Source: Kineosporia babensis (lineage in GTDB: Bacteria > Actinomycetota > Actinomycetes > Actinomycetales > Kineosporiaceae). Taken from it: 64,000 nt of DNA. The stretch covers positions 62,001 to 126,000 of the forward strand of contig NZ_JAJOMB010000025.1 in the NCBI RefSeq assembly GCF_021129305.1, written 5' to 3'. The notes under the pieces are model-generated. The model saw nothing but the letters and a program-made list of their open reading frames with translations, was not told where the DNA came from and ran no database searches. Position numbers and translations under genes: made by a program. How positions within the stretch are numbered: the first letter of the stretch is position 1; each line of letters begins with the position of its first letter. This document shows, piece after piece, positions 23,306 through 32,231 of this stretch.

Positions 23306-25681
23306 ATGTCGGGTGGGGTACGAATGCGCGGGGTGGCGGCGATCGTCGCGGTGGGGCTGCTGCCGGTGGTGATGGTGGCCTCGCCCGCGGCCGCGGCGCC
23401 GGTCGGTGATGCGCAGCTCGTCACGGGCGAGGTGTTCCTGACGAACGGATATGTGGAGGTCGGCTCTCGCGCCAACGGTTCGCTCGGTTCCACCGTCTCC
23501 GCCCCGGCTGGGTATCACCCACGGAACGACTCCGGCACCATTCTCGGGTTCCGGTCGGACCGGGACAAGGACGGCTGGGGTGTCGGGACGGATGACGGAG
23601 ACTTCTTCACCCCCGGAAACCCCTACGAAGGATGGGGGTTCCAGGTCGGCGACAGCGGGACCCCTCAGTGGAACGACAACTCCACCGACAGCGTCGCTGG
23701 TTCGTATGCGACGCCCACGTTGACCGGCACCACCGCCGCCGCCACCTGGAGTTCGACAGCGCCGGTGGACGGGATCAGCGTCTCCCAGGTGATCACGGCG
23801 GCAGCGGACAAGCAGGCCCTCGACATCGACGTGACGCTCACGAACACCACCGGCTCTGCGATGACCAACGTGTACTACGCGCGGGGCGTGGACCCGGACA
23901 ACTGTGCGACGGTCACCACGCCGTCATGCGACGGTGACGGTGACGGTGTCGCCGACACCCCCGGCAGCTACTACACCCGGAACACGATCGTCGCGCAGGT
24001 CGGTGCCGGAGACCCGGCATCGGTGGCCTCGGCCACCCAGACCGACGGTTCGTACCTCGACCTGCGCAGCGTCGACACCGATTCCCTGGCCGCCATCGAG
24101 AGCTCCGGCTGCACCAATACCTCGAACCTGGCTCAGTTCTATCCTGGCCCGGGCGGATCCGCGTGCACCACGGTCGGATCCACCAACTTCCGGGACGGTC
24201 TGATCTACCAGGTGATCAAGACCCCGACGCTGGCCGCCGGTGCCTCCCGCACGCTGCATCTGCAGTACACCCTCAGCGCCGCCGCGGCCACCGGCAGCAC
24301 TCCACAGGCCATCACGTTCCCGCAGCCGGCGGACACCCCACTGTCCTCGGGCAGCGCGACCCTGACCGCGAGCGCCGACTCGTCCCTGGCGGTGACGTAC
24401 ACCAGCTCTACCCCCGCGATCTGCACGGTGTCCGGATCCACGCTCACCCTGGTCGCCCTGGGGACCTGCACGATCACCGCGAAACAGCCCGGCAACCTCA
24501 CCTACGCGGCGGCCACCGACGTGACCAGGTCGTTCGCCGTCGTCGCGGATTCGTCCCCCGTGCGGCCCACTCCCCCGGACCTGTCCAGTACCGGGGTCGC
24601 GACCGCCGTGCAGCAGGCGAAGGTCACGATCCCGGAGGGCGGCAACGTGACTCTCCTGGACGCGGCGGGCGAGCCCACCACCACGGTCACCGTGAGCGGG
24701 GTCGGGGTCTACACCCTCAACCCCAGCACGGGAGTCATTACTTTCGCTCCGGAGCGTGGGTACAGCGGCACCACCGCCGGGGTCCGCTACCAGGTCGCCT
24801 CCGCGGGGAACTTGAAGGCCACGGCGCTCTACACCGCAACCGTGCGCAAGCCCGCTGCCCCGGCGCCGAAGGCGCTGACCAGTACCGGCCCGGCTGCCCA
24901 GCGTGCCACGATCGCCCACCGCGAGGGCGACGTCCTGGCCCTGCTGGACTCCGCCGGTACCCCGAGCGCCGGTCCCGTCACGATCGCCGGGGAAGGCACC
25001 TACGAGCTCGACCCGGCCACCGGCGTCATCACGTTCACCCCGGAGCGCGGGTTCACCGGCAAGGGGGTCGGGATCGGGTTCCAGGTCACCGATGCTTATG
25101 AGCAGACCGGGATGGCCGCCTACGTCCCCAGCGTCGGCGCCACCCCGACACCGCCGCCGACTCCCACCAAGCCGGGCCCGGGCACGAAGCCGTTGCCGAA
25201 GATCGACCGCAGTCACCTGGTCAAGATCCCCGCCGATCCGACGAAGGTCCGTGGGAAGCATCGCCGCACGAAGGCGTTCAACTCGGCCTCCACCGGGGCG
25301 GACGCCCATCCGATCACCAAGCTCGGTTCCCGGCAGCTGGCCAAGGGCCAGGGCGCCAGCCTCTCGGGCGACGGCCTGTTCAACTTCAACAGTGCCCGGC
25401 TGACGAAGAAGGGCCGGGCCCAGGTGAAGTCGGTGGTCAAGAACCTCAGGGGCGCCGAAGCGGTGAGGTGTGAGGGGTACACCGACTACGCGGGGCTGCG
25501 CAGTCACGAACTGCGGCTGTCCGCCAAGCGTGCCAAGGCGGTGTGCACGGCCCTGAAGATGTACGGGGCCGAGGTGCGCACGAAGATCAAGGGCTTCGGT
25601 CCCGAGCGGCCCGCCGTCATCGGCGGCACCCCCGAGGGGCGCCGGGCGAACCGCCGGGTCGTCATCCTCGTCACCCGCTGA
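23306..25681 (+). CDS. Secreted surface protein with OmpA-like peptidoglycan-binding domain
   Basis: A 791-residue exported protein. The signal peptide is MSGGVRMRGVAAIVAVGLLP followed by VVMVASPAAAA. An N-terminal beta-rich region (35-330) is followed by an Ig-like/MBG repeat (AITFPQPADTPL...SFAVV), and two similar repeats of about 90 residues ending in GVITFAPERGYSG and GVITFTPERGFTG. A Pro/Thr/Lys linker leads to an OmpA/MotB domain (about 680-791): LFNFNSARLTKKGRAQV, VRCEGYTDYAGLRSHELRLS, KGFGPERP, RRANRRVVIL. OmpA domains bind peptidoglycan, so it probably sits on the cell wall. No sortase motif is seen. Confidence 0.85.
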   Translation: MSGGVRMRGVAAIVAVGLLPVVMVASPAAAAPVGDAQLVTGEVFLTNGYVEVGSRANGSLGSTVSAPAGYHPRNDSGTILGFRSDRDKDGWGVGTDDGDFFTPGNPYEGWGFQVGDSGTPQWNDNSTDSVAGSYATPTLTGTTAAATWSSTAPVDGISVSQVITAAADKQALDIDVTLTNTTGSAMTNVYYARGVDPDNCATVTTPSCDGDGDGVADTPGSYYTRNTIVAQVGAGDPASVASATQTDGSYLDLRSVDTDSLAAIESSGCTNTSNLAQFYPGPGGSACTTVGSTNFRDGLIYQVIKTPTLAAGASRTLHLQYTLSAAAATGSTPQAITFPQPADTPLSSGSATLTASADSSLAVTYTSSTPAICTVSGSTLTLVALGTCTITAKQPGNLTYAAATDVTRSFAVVADSSPVRPTPPDLSSTGVATAVQQAKVTIPEGGNVTLLDAAGEPTTTVTVSGVGVYTLNPSTGVITFAPERGYSGTTAGVRYQVASAGNLKATALYTATVRKPAAPAPKALTSTGPAAQRATIAHREGDVLALLDSAGTPSAGPVTIAGEGTYELDPATGVITFTPERGFTGKGVGIGFQVTDAYEQTGMAAYVPSVGATPTPPPTPTKPGPGTKPLPKIDRSHLVKIPADPTKVRGKHRRTKAFNSASTGADAHPITKLGSRQLAKGQGASLSGDGLFNFNSARLTKKGRAQVKSVVKNLRGAEAVRCEGYTDYAGLRSHELRLSAKRAKAVCTALKMYGAEVRTKIKGFGPERPAVIGGTPEGRRANRRVVILVTR

Positions 25682-25698
25682 GGGCGACAGCCAACTGA

Positions 25699-25741
25699 AA
25701 AACAGGGGGTGCCCACGAAAGTCGTGGGCACCCCCTGTTTT
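25699..25741. terminator. Intrinsic terminator, bidirectional
   Basis: AAAACAGGGGGTGCCCACGA (25699-25718) pairs perfectly with its complement (25722-25741), with a 3-nt loop. The stem ends in TTTT on the plus strand and, because it starts with AAAA, also on the minus strand. It serves both the OmpA-domain gene and the convergent nrdG. Confidence 0.9.
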
Positions 25742-25818
25742 GTGGCCCTCAACGGCAGGCCTCGCCCTGAGGCCGGTACGCTGCCCAGCTCGGAGGCCGG
25801 GCTGGGCAGGGGGTTAGC

Positions 25819-26415
25819 TCAGGCCGGGGTGCGGGCGTCCTGCCAGGTGTGCTCGGAGCTGAGGTTCTGCTCGTGCAGCCAGGAGGCCAGATGCTCGACG
25901 TGGTGCTCGCCGAAGCGCTCGGGGTCACGAGTGGTGCGCAACTGGTGGGGCAGGCCACTGCTGCGCAGCAGGTGCAGGCTGCGCAGGGCGGGTGCTGCGC
26001 TGCGGGGTGCGGCGGTGATGGTGTCGTACTCCTCTGGGTGGGCTTTGATGTCGAAGCCCACCCAGTCGATCAGGCTCTCGGCCAGCAGTTGCCCGAACCG
26101 GCGAGGGTACGCGCCGCCCGTGTGGAGCCCGACTGCGAAACCCAGCTCCCGCACGTCTTTCATTGCCGCAGCCAGCCCCCTCTGGAGGAGGGGTTCCCCG
26201 CCGGAGAACACCACCCCGTCCACCAGTTTCTGTCGTTGACGCAAGTGCGCGCGCACCTCGGGCCAGGTGACGGCGGCGGGGGTTCGTGGGTTCAGGAGGG
26301 TGGGGTTGTGGCAGTAGCCGCAGCGCCACGGGCAGCCCTGGCAGAAGAGCGTGGTGACCAGCCGGCCGGGCCAGTCACAGGTGGACAGCCGTGACCATCC
26401 CCCGATCCGGATCAC
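25819..26415 (-). CDS. nrdG: Anaerobic ribonucleotide reductase activating protein
   Basis: A 198-residue radical SAM enzyme. FCQGCPWRCGYCHNP contains the CX3CX2C cluster ligands; VVFSGGEPLLQ binds SAM and IDWVGFDIKAHP is the later strand. NrdG transfers an electron to SAM to form the glycyl radical on NrdD. GTG at 26415 overlaps the nrdD stop by 4 bases, so translation is coupled; longer upstream frames overlap nrdD and are shadows. It is slightly longer than E. coli NrdG and resembles the NrdG2/PflA-like form. Confidence 0.9.
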   Translation of the reverse strand: MIRIGGWSRLSTCDWPGRLVTTLFCQGCPWRCGYCHNPTLLNPRTPAAVTWPEVRAHLRQRQKLVDGVVFSGGEPLLQRGLAAAMKDVRELGFAVGLHTGGAYPRRFGQLLAESLIDWVGFDIKAHPEEYDTITAAPRSAAPALRSLHLLRSSGLPHQLRTTRDPERFGEHHVEHLASWLHEQNLSSEHTWQDARTPA

Positions 26416-28229
26416 GCCCCTACCCCTGACCCTGTCGTCCCGGTCAGGGTGGGGATCTTGTTCTCCTGGAAGTGGACGCGCTCGCTGTGCTCGCCCTGCT
26501 TGCCGATGTTGAACGAGGTGACCGGACGGTGGTAGCCCATCACCCGCGTCCACACTTCGCAGTCACCGCCGCACGCCGGGCAGGTGGTGTGTTCCCCGGC
26601 GAGGTAGCCGTGGCCGGGGCAGATCGAGAACGTGGGGGTCACGGTCAGGTACGGCAGGGAGAAGGTCTCCAGGCTGCGGCGTACGAGGTTCTTGCAGGCC
26701 TGGGCGGTGGTGATCTGCTCGGACATGTACAGGTGCAGGACGGTGCCGCCGGTGTAGCGGGTCTGCAGCTCGTCCTGGCGGTGCAGGGCCTCGAAGGCGT
26801 CGTCGGTGAAGCCGGCGGGCAGCTGGGTGGAGTTCGTGTAGTACGGGTTGGTGTCCGTGCCGGCCTGCAGGATGGACGGGAAGCGGCGGCGGTCCTCCTT
26901 GGCGAAACGGTACGTGGTTCCCTCGGCGGGGGTGGCCTCCAGGTTGTACAGGTGGCCGGTGCGTTCCTGGAAGTCGATCATGCGCTCGCGGACGTGATCG
27001 AGGAGCCGTAGGGCGAGTGCGTGCCCGGCGGGGTGGGTGATGTCGTGCTCATCGCCGGTGAAGTTACGGATCATTTCGTTGACGCCGTTGACCCCGATGG
27101 TGGAGAAGTGGTTGTCCAGGGTGGCCAGGTAGCGCCGGGTGTAGGGGAACAGGCCGGCGTCGATGAGGTCCTGCACGGTGCGGCGTTTGATCTCCAGGCT
27201 CTCGCAGGCCACCTCGAGCAGGTCGTCGAGGGCGGACAGCAGGGCCGGTTCGTCGCCGGGATGGCGGTGGCCCAGGCGGGCGCAGTTGATGGTGACCACG
27301 CCGAGGGAACCGGTTTGTTCTGCGCTGCCGAACAGTCCGTTGCCGCGTTTGAGCAGTTCGGTGAGGTCGAGTTGCAGGCGGCAGCACATCGAGCGGATCA
27401 TGCCGGGCTCGAGGTCGGAGTTGACGAAGTTCTGGAAGTACGGGAGCCCGTACCTGGCGGTCATCGCGAACAGGCGCCCGGCATTGGGACTGTCCCAGTC
27501 GAAGTCGTCGGTGATGTTGTAGGTGGGGATCGGGAAGGTGAACACCCGTCCGCTCGCGTCGCCGGTGGCCATCACCTCGATGAAGGCCTGGTTGACGAGG
27601 TCCATCTCGGTCTGCAGGTCCCCGTACGTGAAGGTGCAGGGGTGCCCGCCGATGCGGGGTGTGTCGTCCTTCAGGTCGGGTGGGCAGACCCAGTCGAAGG
27701 TCAGGTTGGTGAACGGGGTCTGGGTGCCCCAGCGGGAGGGCACGTTCAGGTTGTGGACCATTTCCTGGATGCACTGGCGCACCTGCGGGTAGGTCATGGC
27801 GTCCTGGCGGACGAACGGTGCCAGGTAGGTGTCGAAGGAGCTGAAGGCCTGGGCGCCGGCCCATTCGTTCTGCAGGGTGCCCAGGAAGTTCACGATCTGC
27901 CCGGTGGCGGCGGAGAAGTGCCGGGGCGGGCCGGAGTCGATCTGCCCGGCCACCCCGGCGAACCCTTCCTCCAGGAGGGTGCGCAGGGACCAGCCGGCGC
28001 AGTAGCCGGCCAGCATGTCGAGGTCGTGGATGTGCAGGTCACCGTCGCGGTGAGCGTGGGCGACGGCCGGCGGGTACACCTCCTGAAGCCAGTAGTTCGC
28101 GATGACCTTGCCGGCGGTGTTCAGGATCAGCCCGCCCAGTGAGTAGCCCTGGTTGGCGTTCGCGTTGACCCGCCAGTCGCTGCGGTTCAGGTACTCGCTC
28201 ACGGTGTCCACGGCATGGATGTGTGTCAT
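26412..28229 (-). CDS. nrdD: Anaerobic (class III) ribonucleoside-triphosphate reductase
   Basis: A 605-residue glycyl radical enzyme reducing ribonucleotides in the absence of oxygen. WSLRTLLEEGF, LGTLQNEWAGAQAFSSFD, NVPSRWGTQTPFTNLTFDW, SMCCRLQLDL and GSLGVVTINCARLG are family blocks. The C-terminus has the structural zinc site CPACGGDCEVWTR and the glycyl-radical loop RVMGYHRPV, followed by FNIGKQGEHSERVHF. The N-terminal ATP-cone of longer NrdD proteins is absent, so allosteric activity control by dATP is probably lost. It is preceded by a cobalamin riboswitch and coupled to nrdG. Confidence 0.92.
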   Translation of the reverse strand: MTHIHAVDTVSEYLNRSDWRVNANANQGYSLGGLILNTAGKVIANYWLQEVYPPAVAHAHRDGDLHIHDLDMLAGYCAGWSLRTLLEEGFAGVAGQIDSGPPRHFSAATGQIVNFLGTLQNEWAGAQAFSSFDTYLAPFVRQDAMTYPQVRQCIQEMVHNLNVPSRWGTQTPFTNLTFDWVCPPDLKDDTPRIGGHPCTFTYGDLQTEMDLVNQAFIEVMATGDASGRVFTFPIPTYNITDDFDWDSPNAGRLFAMTARYGLPYFQNFVNSDLEPGMIRSMCCRLQLDLTELLKRGNGLFGSAEQTGSLGVVTINCARLGHRHPGDEPALLSALDDLLEVACESLEIKRRTVQDLIDAGLFPYTRRYLATLDNHFSTIGVNGVNEMIRNFTGDEHDITHPAGHALALRLLDHVRERMIDFQERTGHLYNLEATPAEGTTYRFAKEDRRRFPSILQAGTDTNPYYTNSTQLPAGFTDDAFEALHRQDELQTRYTGGTVLHLYMSEQITTAQACKNLVRRSLETFSLPYLTVTPTFSICPGHGYLAGEHTTCPACGGDCEVWTRVMGYHRPVTSFNIGKQGEHSERVHFQENKIPTLTGTTGSGVGA

Positions 28230-28254
28230 GTCGGCCCTCCCACGGGGCGTCCGT

Positions 28255-28400
28255 ACAGCACGTGCGGCAGGGGTCGGACTCGCGCTCGTGCTGGTGCGTG
28301 ATGTGGCACGGCGCTCACCGTTGCGGGGCAGTTCCGGGCTCGCACCGGATTCCCTGGCCGGTCGCGAGGCACGACACGGCCCGCCAACGCTACATCTGGG
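28255..28400 (-). ncRNA. Cobalamin riboswitch
   Basis: Minus-strand sequence upstream of nrdD has the conserved core: GGGAATCCGGTGCGAGCCCG, then GAACTGCCCCGCAACGG (28319-28354), the GGGAAnnnGGTGnnAnnCC...CCCGCAACnGT pattern of adenosylcobalamin riboswitches. AGTCCGACCCCTGCC (28266-28280) is the 3' conserved box. The outer limits are approximate. It should repress nrdDG when cobalamin is plentiful, presumably because a B12-dependent reductase can then be used. Confidence 0.9.
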
Positions 28401-28540
28401 ATTCGGCGCTTAACGCTGGCACAACATGTTGAAGGATGTTGGTCCTGGACGGTGGGGGCGGAAGTCGGGCCCGTTTCGGGACGGTTCGTGATCAGCGGTC
28501 CGGGTCGGGCCGCCCGGCACCCGTCCGCTCGGGTGACGTC

Positions 28541-28586
28541 AGAAGGGGCGCTTCACGGTTTTCCGTGAAGCGCCCCTTCTTTTTTG
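28541..28586. terminator. Intrinsic terminator
   Basis: AGAAGGGGCGCTTCACGG (28541-28558), a TTTT loop, and its perfect complement (28563-28580) form an 18-bp stem followed by a T tract on the plus strand. It lies downstream of the leftward DUF2637 gene and ahead of the riboswitch, so it mainly insulates nrdDG. Confidence 0.85.
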
Positions 28587-28600
28587 GTACCGGCGAGCGG

Positions 28601-30433
28601 TCAGTACCGCACAGCCCGCAGCGGCGGGATCTGGCGGGCTTCACCGAGGATCCGGGCGGCGGTGCGGTCGCTGACCACCCAGCCTTCCTTCTCCAGCTCG
28701 GCGCGCAGTTCGGCGCCGGTGATGTCGGGGTTGCGGTTGAGGATGCGCACCGCGATGTCGAGGCGCTCTTCCTTCTGCTTGGCCGTGGGACGGCCGCTGA
28801 TCAGGATCGAGCCGGTCTCGGTGGCGTTCTCGGAAGAGCGCTGACGGTGGGCGTTCGGGTCCGGGAACGGCTGGTCGGCGTCGAGCAGGTGCGTGTCCGT
28901 GCTCTGGGGCAGCGGCGCAGTGGGCTGCCATCCGTGGGTGGCCGGGTTTCCAGCAGAGGACGGGGTGCCCGCCGCGGGCGCATAACTCGCCTGGGGCGCG
29001 GGGGCGGTGGGGATGCCGGCGGTGTCGGGGCCGTTCGTCCGGGCCTGGGCTGCGGCCCACAGGCTGGCGCCGGCGGGCTGGGGCTGGACCGGGCGGGTGG
29101 GCTCGGGTTCGGGCTGGCGCTCGCTGAAGGACGAGTCGGGCTCGGCGCTCATGGGGGCGGTGAACTGCTCGGTTGCCGCGGCGGGGACCGGGTTCGCACC
29201 GTTCTGGACGTGAGCGTCGAAGCTCTCCGCCGCGGGGACAGCAGGGGCAGCAGGCTGGATGCTCGGGTTGACCGGGACAGCGGAGCCGTTGGTGGCAACC
29301 GGAGGCAGCGAACCGTCCACGCCAGCCGCACCATGGGTTGCGGCGACCGTGTGGGCGGGGACAGGCACGCCGTTGGGGGTAGGCGAACCGTTCGACGCGG
29401 CAGCGGCATCAGCGAGCGCGACAGCGGCCGGAGCAACCGGGGCAGGCCCGTGCTCGCGGGGCTCCGCCACCTGCGGGACATGCGGGGCGCCGTTGTGCGG
29501 TGTGGGTACGTCGTCGGGCAGCACGATGACCTGGCGCTCGCCGCCGAAGGCCTCAGGGACGGCCGGGGTCTGGACGGGGACGGGGGGCTGGGCAGCTACG
29601 ACGGTGTCGGTTTCTTCGGGGCGCAGGATCTCGTGGACGACCGAGCGCAGGATCTTCTCGGGGCTGCGTTCGGACTGCTGGTGGGGGTCGGTCCAGCCGA
29701 CAGCGCCGAGAACAGCTTGCGGGGGAAGGCTTCCGGCGCGCATCTGACGGTTCACGACACGGCGCACGCGCTTGGCGTCGCGGCGGTCGTTGACGCGCCG
29801 GGGCAGGGCCAGGTTCAGGGCTTCACGAGCGGCCGCGGTGGTGCCCAGGCCGATGCGGGCCTGGTGGGCGTCGGCCACACCGGTACGGGCCATCAGCAGG
29901 CGGGTGCGGAAGGACTCGATCGGGGCGGAGATCCACAGCGACGGGGGGATGGAGGCGCTGGGGCCGAAGTTCGCGGCCTTCCACTGGCCCAGGACCTGCT
30001 TGCCGGTCAGCTCGACCAGCACGGCCCACACCGCGGGGGCGGTCACGTGCCAGGGCACCTCCCCCAGGTTGCGGGAGGCCAGGGCGTTCAGGAACAGCGT
30101 TGCCACGACCCCGCAGTGCGCGGTCAGCCGCCAGCCCGTCATCGGCCGGCCCACCTTGGCGCCGGCCACGTACTGCAGCGAGGCGCCCAGGATCAGCAGG
30201 TCGACCAGCAGCGGGAAACCGGCTGCCAGATACGGGCCGAACGTTGGCTCGGCGGCCTTGTACAGGCTCTGGTAGGAAAGAACGGCGCCGATGATGGCGA
30301 CAGGGACCAGGACGACACGTGCCCAAGCGCTCAGTCGGCGTGCCTGCCGGGCCAGGACCGCGGGATCAGGAGCATCCGCAGGTCGCTGAGCCGGGTCCAG
30401 GTCGGGGCTGGAGGGGGTGACCACGGCGCCCAT
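28601..30433 (-). CDS. DUF2637 membrane protein
   Basis: A 610-residue protein. Residues 30-160 hold about four membrane segments with the DUF2637 pattern (VVLVPVAIIGAVLSYQSLY, FPLLVDLLILGASLQYV, AHCGVVATLFLNALA, APAVWAVLVELTGK). A Pro/Ala-rich variable middle follows. The C-terminus TAKQKEERLDIAVRILNRNP and then ITGAELRAEL...SDRTAARILGEA is helix-turn-helix-like. DUF2637 proteins are common on actinomycete plasmids and integrative elements, where their role is unknown. A DNA-binding, membrane-anchored tail suggests a partition or transfer role, which is inference. Confidence 0.75.
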   Translation of the reverse strand: MGAVVTPSSPDLDPAQRPADAPDPAVLARQARRLSAWARVVLVPVAIIGAVLSYQSLYKAAEPTFGPYLAAGFPLLVDLLILGASLQYVAGAKVGRPMTGWRLTAHCGVVATLFLNALASRNLGEVPWHVTAPAVWAVLVELTGKQVLGQWKAANFGPSASIPPSLWISAPIESFRTRLLMARTGVADAHQARIGLGTTAAAREALNLALPRRVNDRRDAKRVRRVVNRQMRAGSLPPQAVLGAVGWTDPHQQSERSPEKILRSVVHEILRPEETDTVVAAQPPVPVQTPAVPEAFGGERQVIVLPDDVPTPHNGAPHVPQVAEPREHGPAPVAPAAVALADAAAASNGSPTPNGVPVPAHTVAATHGAAGVDGSLPPVATNGSAVPVNPSIQPAAPAVPAAESFDAHVQNGANPVPAAATEQFTAPMSAEPDSSFSERQPEPEPTRPVQPQPAGASLWAAAQARTNGPDTAGIPTAPAPQASYAPAAGTPSSAGNPATHGWQPTAPLPQSTDTHLLDADQPFPDPNAHRQRSSENATETGSILISGRPTAKQKEERLDIAVRILNRNPDITGAELRAELEKEGWVVSDRTAARILGEARQIPPLRAVRY

Positions 30434-30574
30434 GCTGTCGTCCGGATATGTCCGCTGTCATCTTCCGAGGCCCGGCCGCTACCAGATGACGCCAGACATT
30501 GACGCACGGTTCACGAAGACGCCCCTCGCCACCCCACGTGACAGGACGTGCCAGGTTTTTCTGTCACCCGCCCC

Positions 30575-30976
30575 TCACGCAAGGTCCGCGCCGAAGCCGC
30601 CGCCATCGTCCTCTGCTACTGCTTTCTGGCACTCCTGACCGGTGTCGAAGTGCCGGTCCAGGTACTGCTCCGCCGCCAGATCGCTCAAGCGCACCAGGGA
30701 GAAGATCTCGGCGCCGTCCGCGGGCTCGTCGAACAGCCGGTACGACTGGGCCAGGCCGAGGTAGGTGTCGGGATGCTCGGTGATCGTGGCCGCGTACTCA
30801 CGGGCCTCGGCCTGCGCCCGTTCGATCGCGTCGTCCGCCGAGAGTGCCCGCCACAAAGTGATCCGCTCCTCGTACGCCCGGGCATCGCAAGAAGCCTCGG
30901 AAGCGGGCGGCCAGCCGGACTGAAAGACACACCGGACCGCGTACCAGGCCCGCTCCCGCGGTGCATCGTCCGTCAC
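30575..30976 (-). CDS. DUF4288-like protein
   Basis: A 133-residue soluble acidic protein. RAWYAVRCVFQ, YEERITLWRALSADDAIERA, LAQSYRLFDEP and EIFSLVRLSDLAAEQYLDRH are strongly conserved-looking blocks, similar to DUF4288. The function is unknown. GTG at 30976 starts the recognisable region; an upstream ATG would add an unlikely tail. It is divergent from the coiled-coil gene with a 132-bp gap. Confidence 0.65.
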   Translation of the reverse strand: MTDDAPRERAWYAVRCVFQSGWPPASEASCDARAYEERITLWRALSADDAIERAQAEAREYAATITEHPDTYLGLAQSYRLFDEPADGAEIFSLVRLSDLAAEQYLDRHFDTGQECQKAVAEDDGGGFGADLA

Positions 30977-31108
30977 CGGCCCAGCATCACACCTTCGAAC
31001 CAGGGACGGTGCCCGCACCTGCGCTTCAAAGGTCGCCCTGGGCACCGGGCCGGGTCAGGACAGACAGGGGTGGGCGGCACGCCTGGCCGGATACGCCAGA
31101 CTGCCGGG

Positions 31109-32167
31109 GTGAGCACGAAAAGCCCTGAACCCGACGCCGCTGAGTCCACGATCGACCTCACCGCCACCAGCACTGACAACGCTGAGGCGGCCGAGCCGCT
31201 GCGGGCCGCCAAGAAAGACGCAGAACCCACGTGCGGCCTGGACGGTTGTGACGAGCCGCTGCCGCCACGCCCACGCGACGAACTCGGCCGGCCCAAGGGC
31301 GGACGCCGGGCCCGGTACTGCTCAAAAGCACACGCGGACGCAGCGTCCCGTCAGCGCCGGGCCAACGACCTGGCCGCCGTCGCCGACCCCCTGGCCCTGG
31401 CCCGGGAGGCCACCGCTGGCGTCCTGCCCGTGGCCCGCCAGCTCAGCGACCAGCTGAACGCGCTGATGACCCGCTTCGAGCAGGCCGAGACCGGAGCCCT
31501 GGCCCGGGTCCAGGCCGCCGAGGCCGAGGCCGGCGAAGCCCACGCCGAAGCAGCCCGGGCAGCCGAGGGAGAACAGCAGGCCGAGCAGGCCCGCCGCGAA
31601 GCACTCGCCGAGGCCCGCAAGAACAAAGAAGCCAAGGACCAGGCCCTCAAACGTGCCGAGCAGGCCCACACCGAGACCGAGCGCATCCGCGACGAGGCCT
31701 GGAAACAGGTCGCTGACCACGAACGCGCCCGCGGCCAGGCCGAAGCCGAACTCGGCACGCTCCGCGAAGCCCTGGAACGACTGCGCCGCGAACACGCCGA
31801 ACTCCTCGACACCGCCCAGGACCAGCGCACCCGGATCACCCAGCTCGACCTGCAACTGGCCACCACCACCCTTGAGCTGCGCCAGGCCGGCGAGCGCACC
31901 GCCGACCTGAATACCCGCCTGGCCCACGACGAGCAACGTCACCACGACACCGTGACCCAGCTGCAGGCCCGCCACGACGAACAGATCCAGCAACTACAGC
32001 AGGCCCGGGAAACAGCACTCGCCGAAGTGCGCGCCCTCAAGCTGAACACCCAGGACAAGCCACCCGCACCCCTGGCACCCCGTACCCCCAAACCCGCGCG
32101 CCGACGTCCCCGGGTAGCCGGCAACCGTCAGCCCGACCGGACACGTCCGCAATCACCGGAGTCCTGA
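31109..32167 (+). CDS. Coiled-coil protein with N-terminal Cys motif
   Basis: A 352-residue, Ala/Glu/Arg-rich protein. Residues ~42-85 contain CGLDGCDEP and RYCSKAHADAASRQRRAN, a possible zinc-binding site (C-x4-C ... C-x2-H). Residues ~110-310 are an almost uninterrupted coiled coil, and the tail is Pro/Arg-rich. Such proteins occur beside plasmid transfer and partition genes in actinomycetes, and the DUF2637 gene is the neighbour but one. I cannot assign a function. GTG at 31109 is chosen over a long upstream extension that overlaps the DUF4288 gene. Confidence 0.65.
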   Translation: MSTKSPEPDAAESTIDLTATSTDNAEAAEPLRAAKKDAEPTCGLDGCDEPLPPRPRDELGRPKGGRRARYCSKAHADAASRQRRANDLAAVADPLALAREATAGVLPVARQLSDQLNALMTRFEQAETGALARVQAAEAEAGEAHAEAARAAEGEQQAEQARREALAEARKNKEAKDQALKRAEQAHTETERIRDEAWKQVADHERARGQAEAELGTLREALERLRREHAELLDTAQDQRTRITQLDLQLATTTLELRQAGERTADLNTRLAHDEQRHHDTVTQLQARHDEQIQQLQQARETALAEVRALKLNTQDKPPAPLAPRTPKPARRRPRVAGNRQPDRTRPQSPES

Positions 32168-32231
32168 AGCTGCCGGCGCAGGCCAGGAAATCCAGGTGCC
32201 CGGAATGAGCGATCTGCACTAGCGTCACCAG

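Noticed and set aside
28410-28440. NrdR box upstream of nrdD
   Set aside because: CAACATGTTG is palindromic but does not fit the NrdR consensus, and only one copy is seen where a pair is expected.
28436-30502. 688-codon plus-strand frame
   Set aside because: Gly/Arg/Val-rich shadow of the DUF2637 gene on the minus strand, whose membrane segments are clear.
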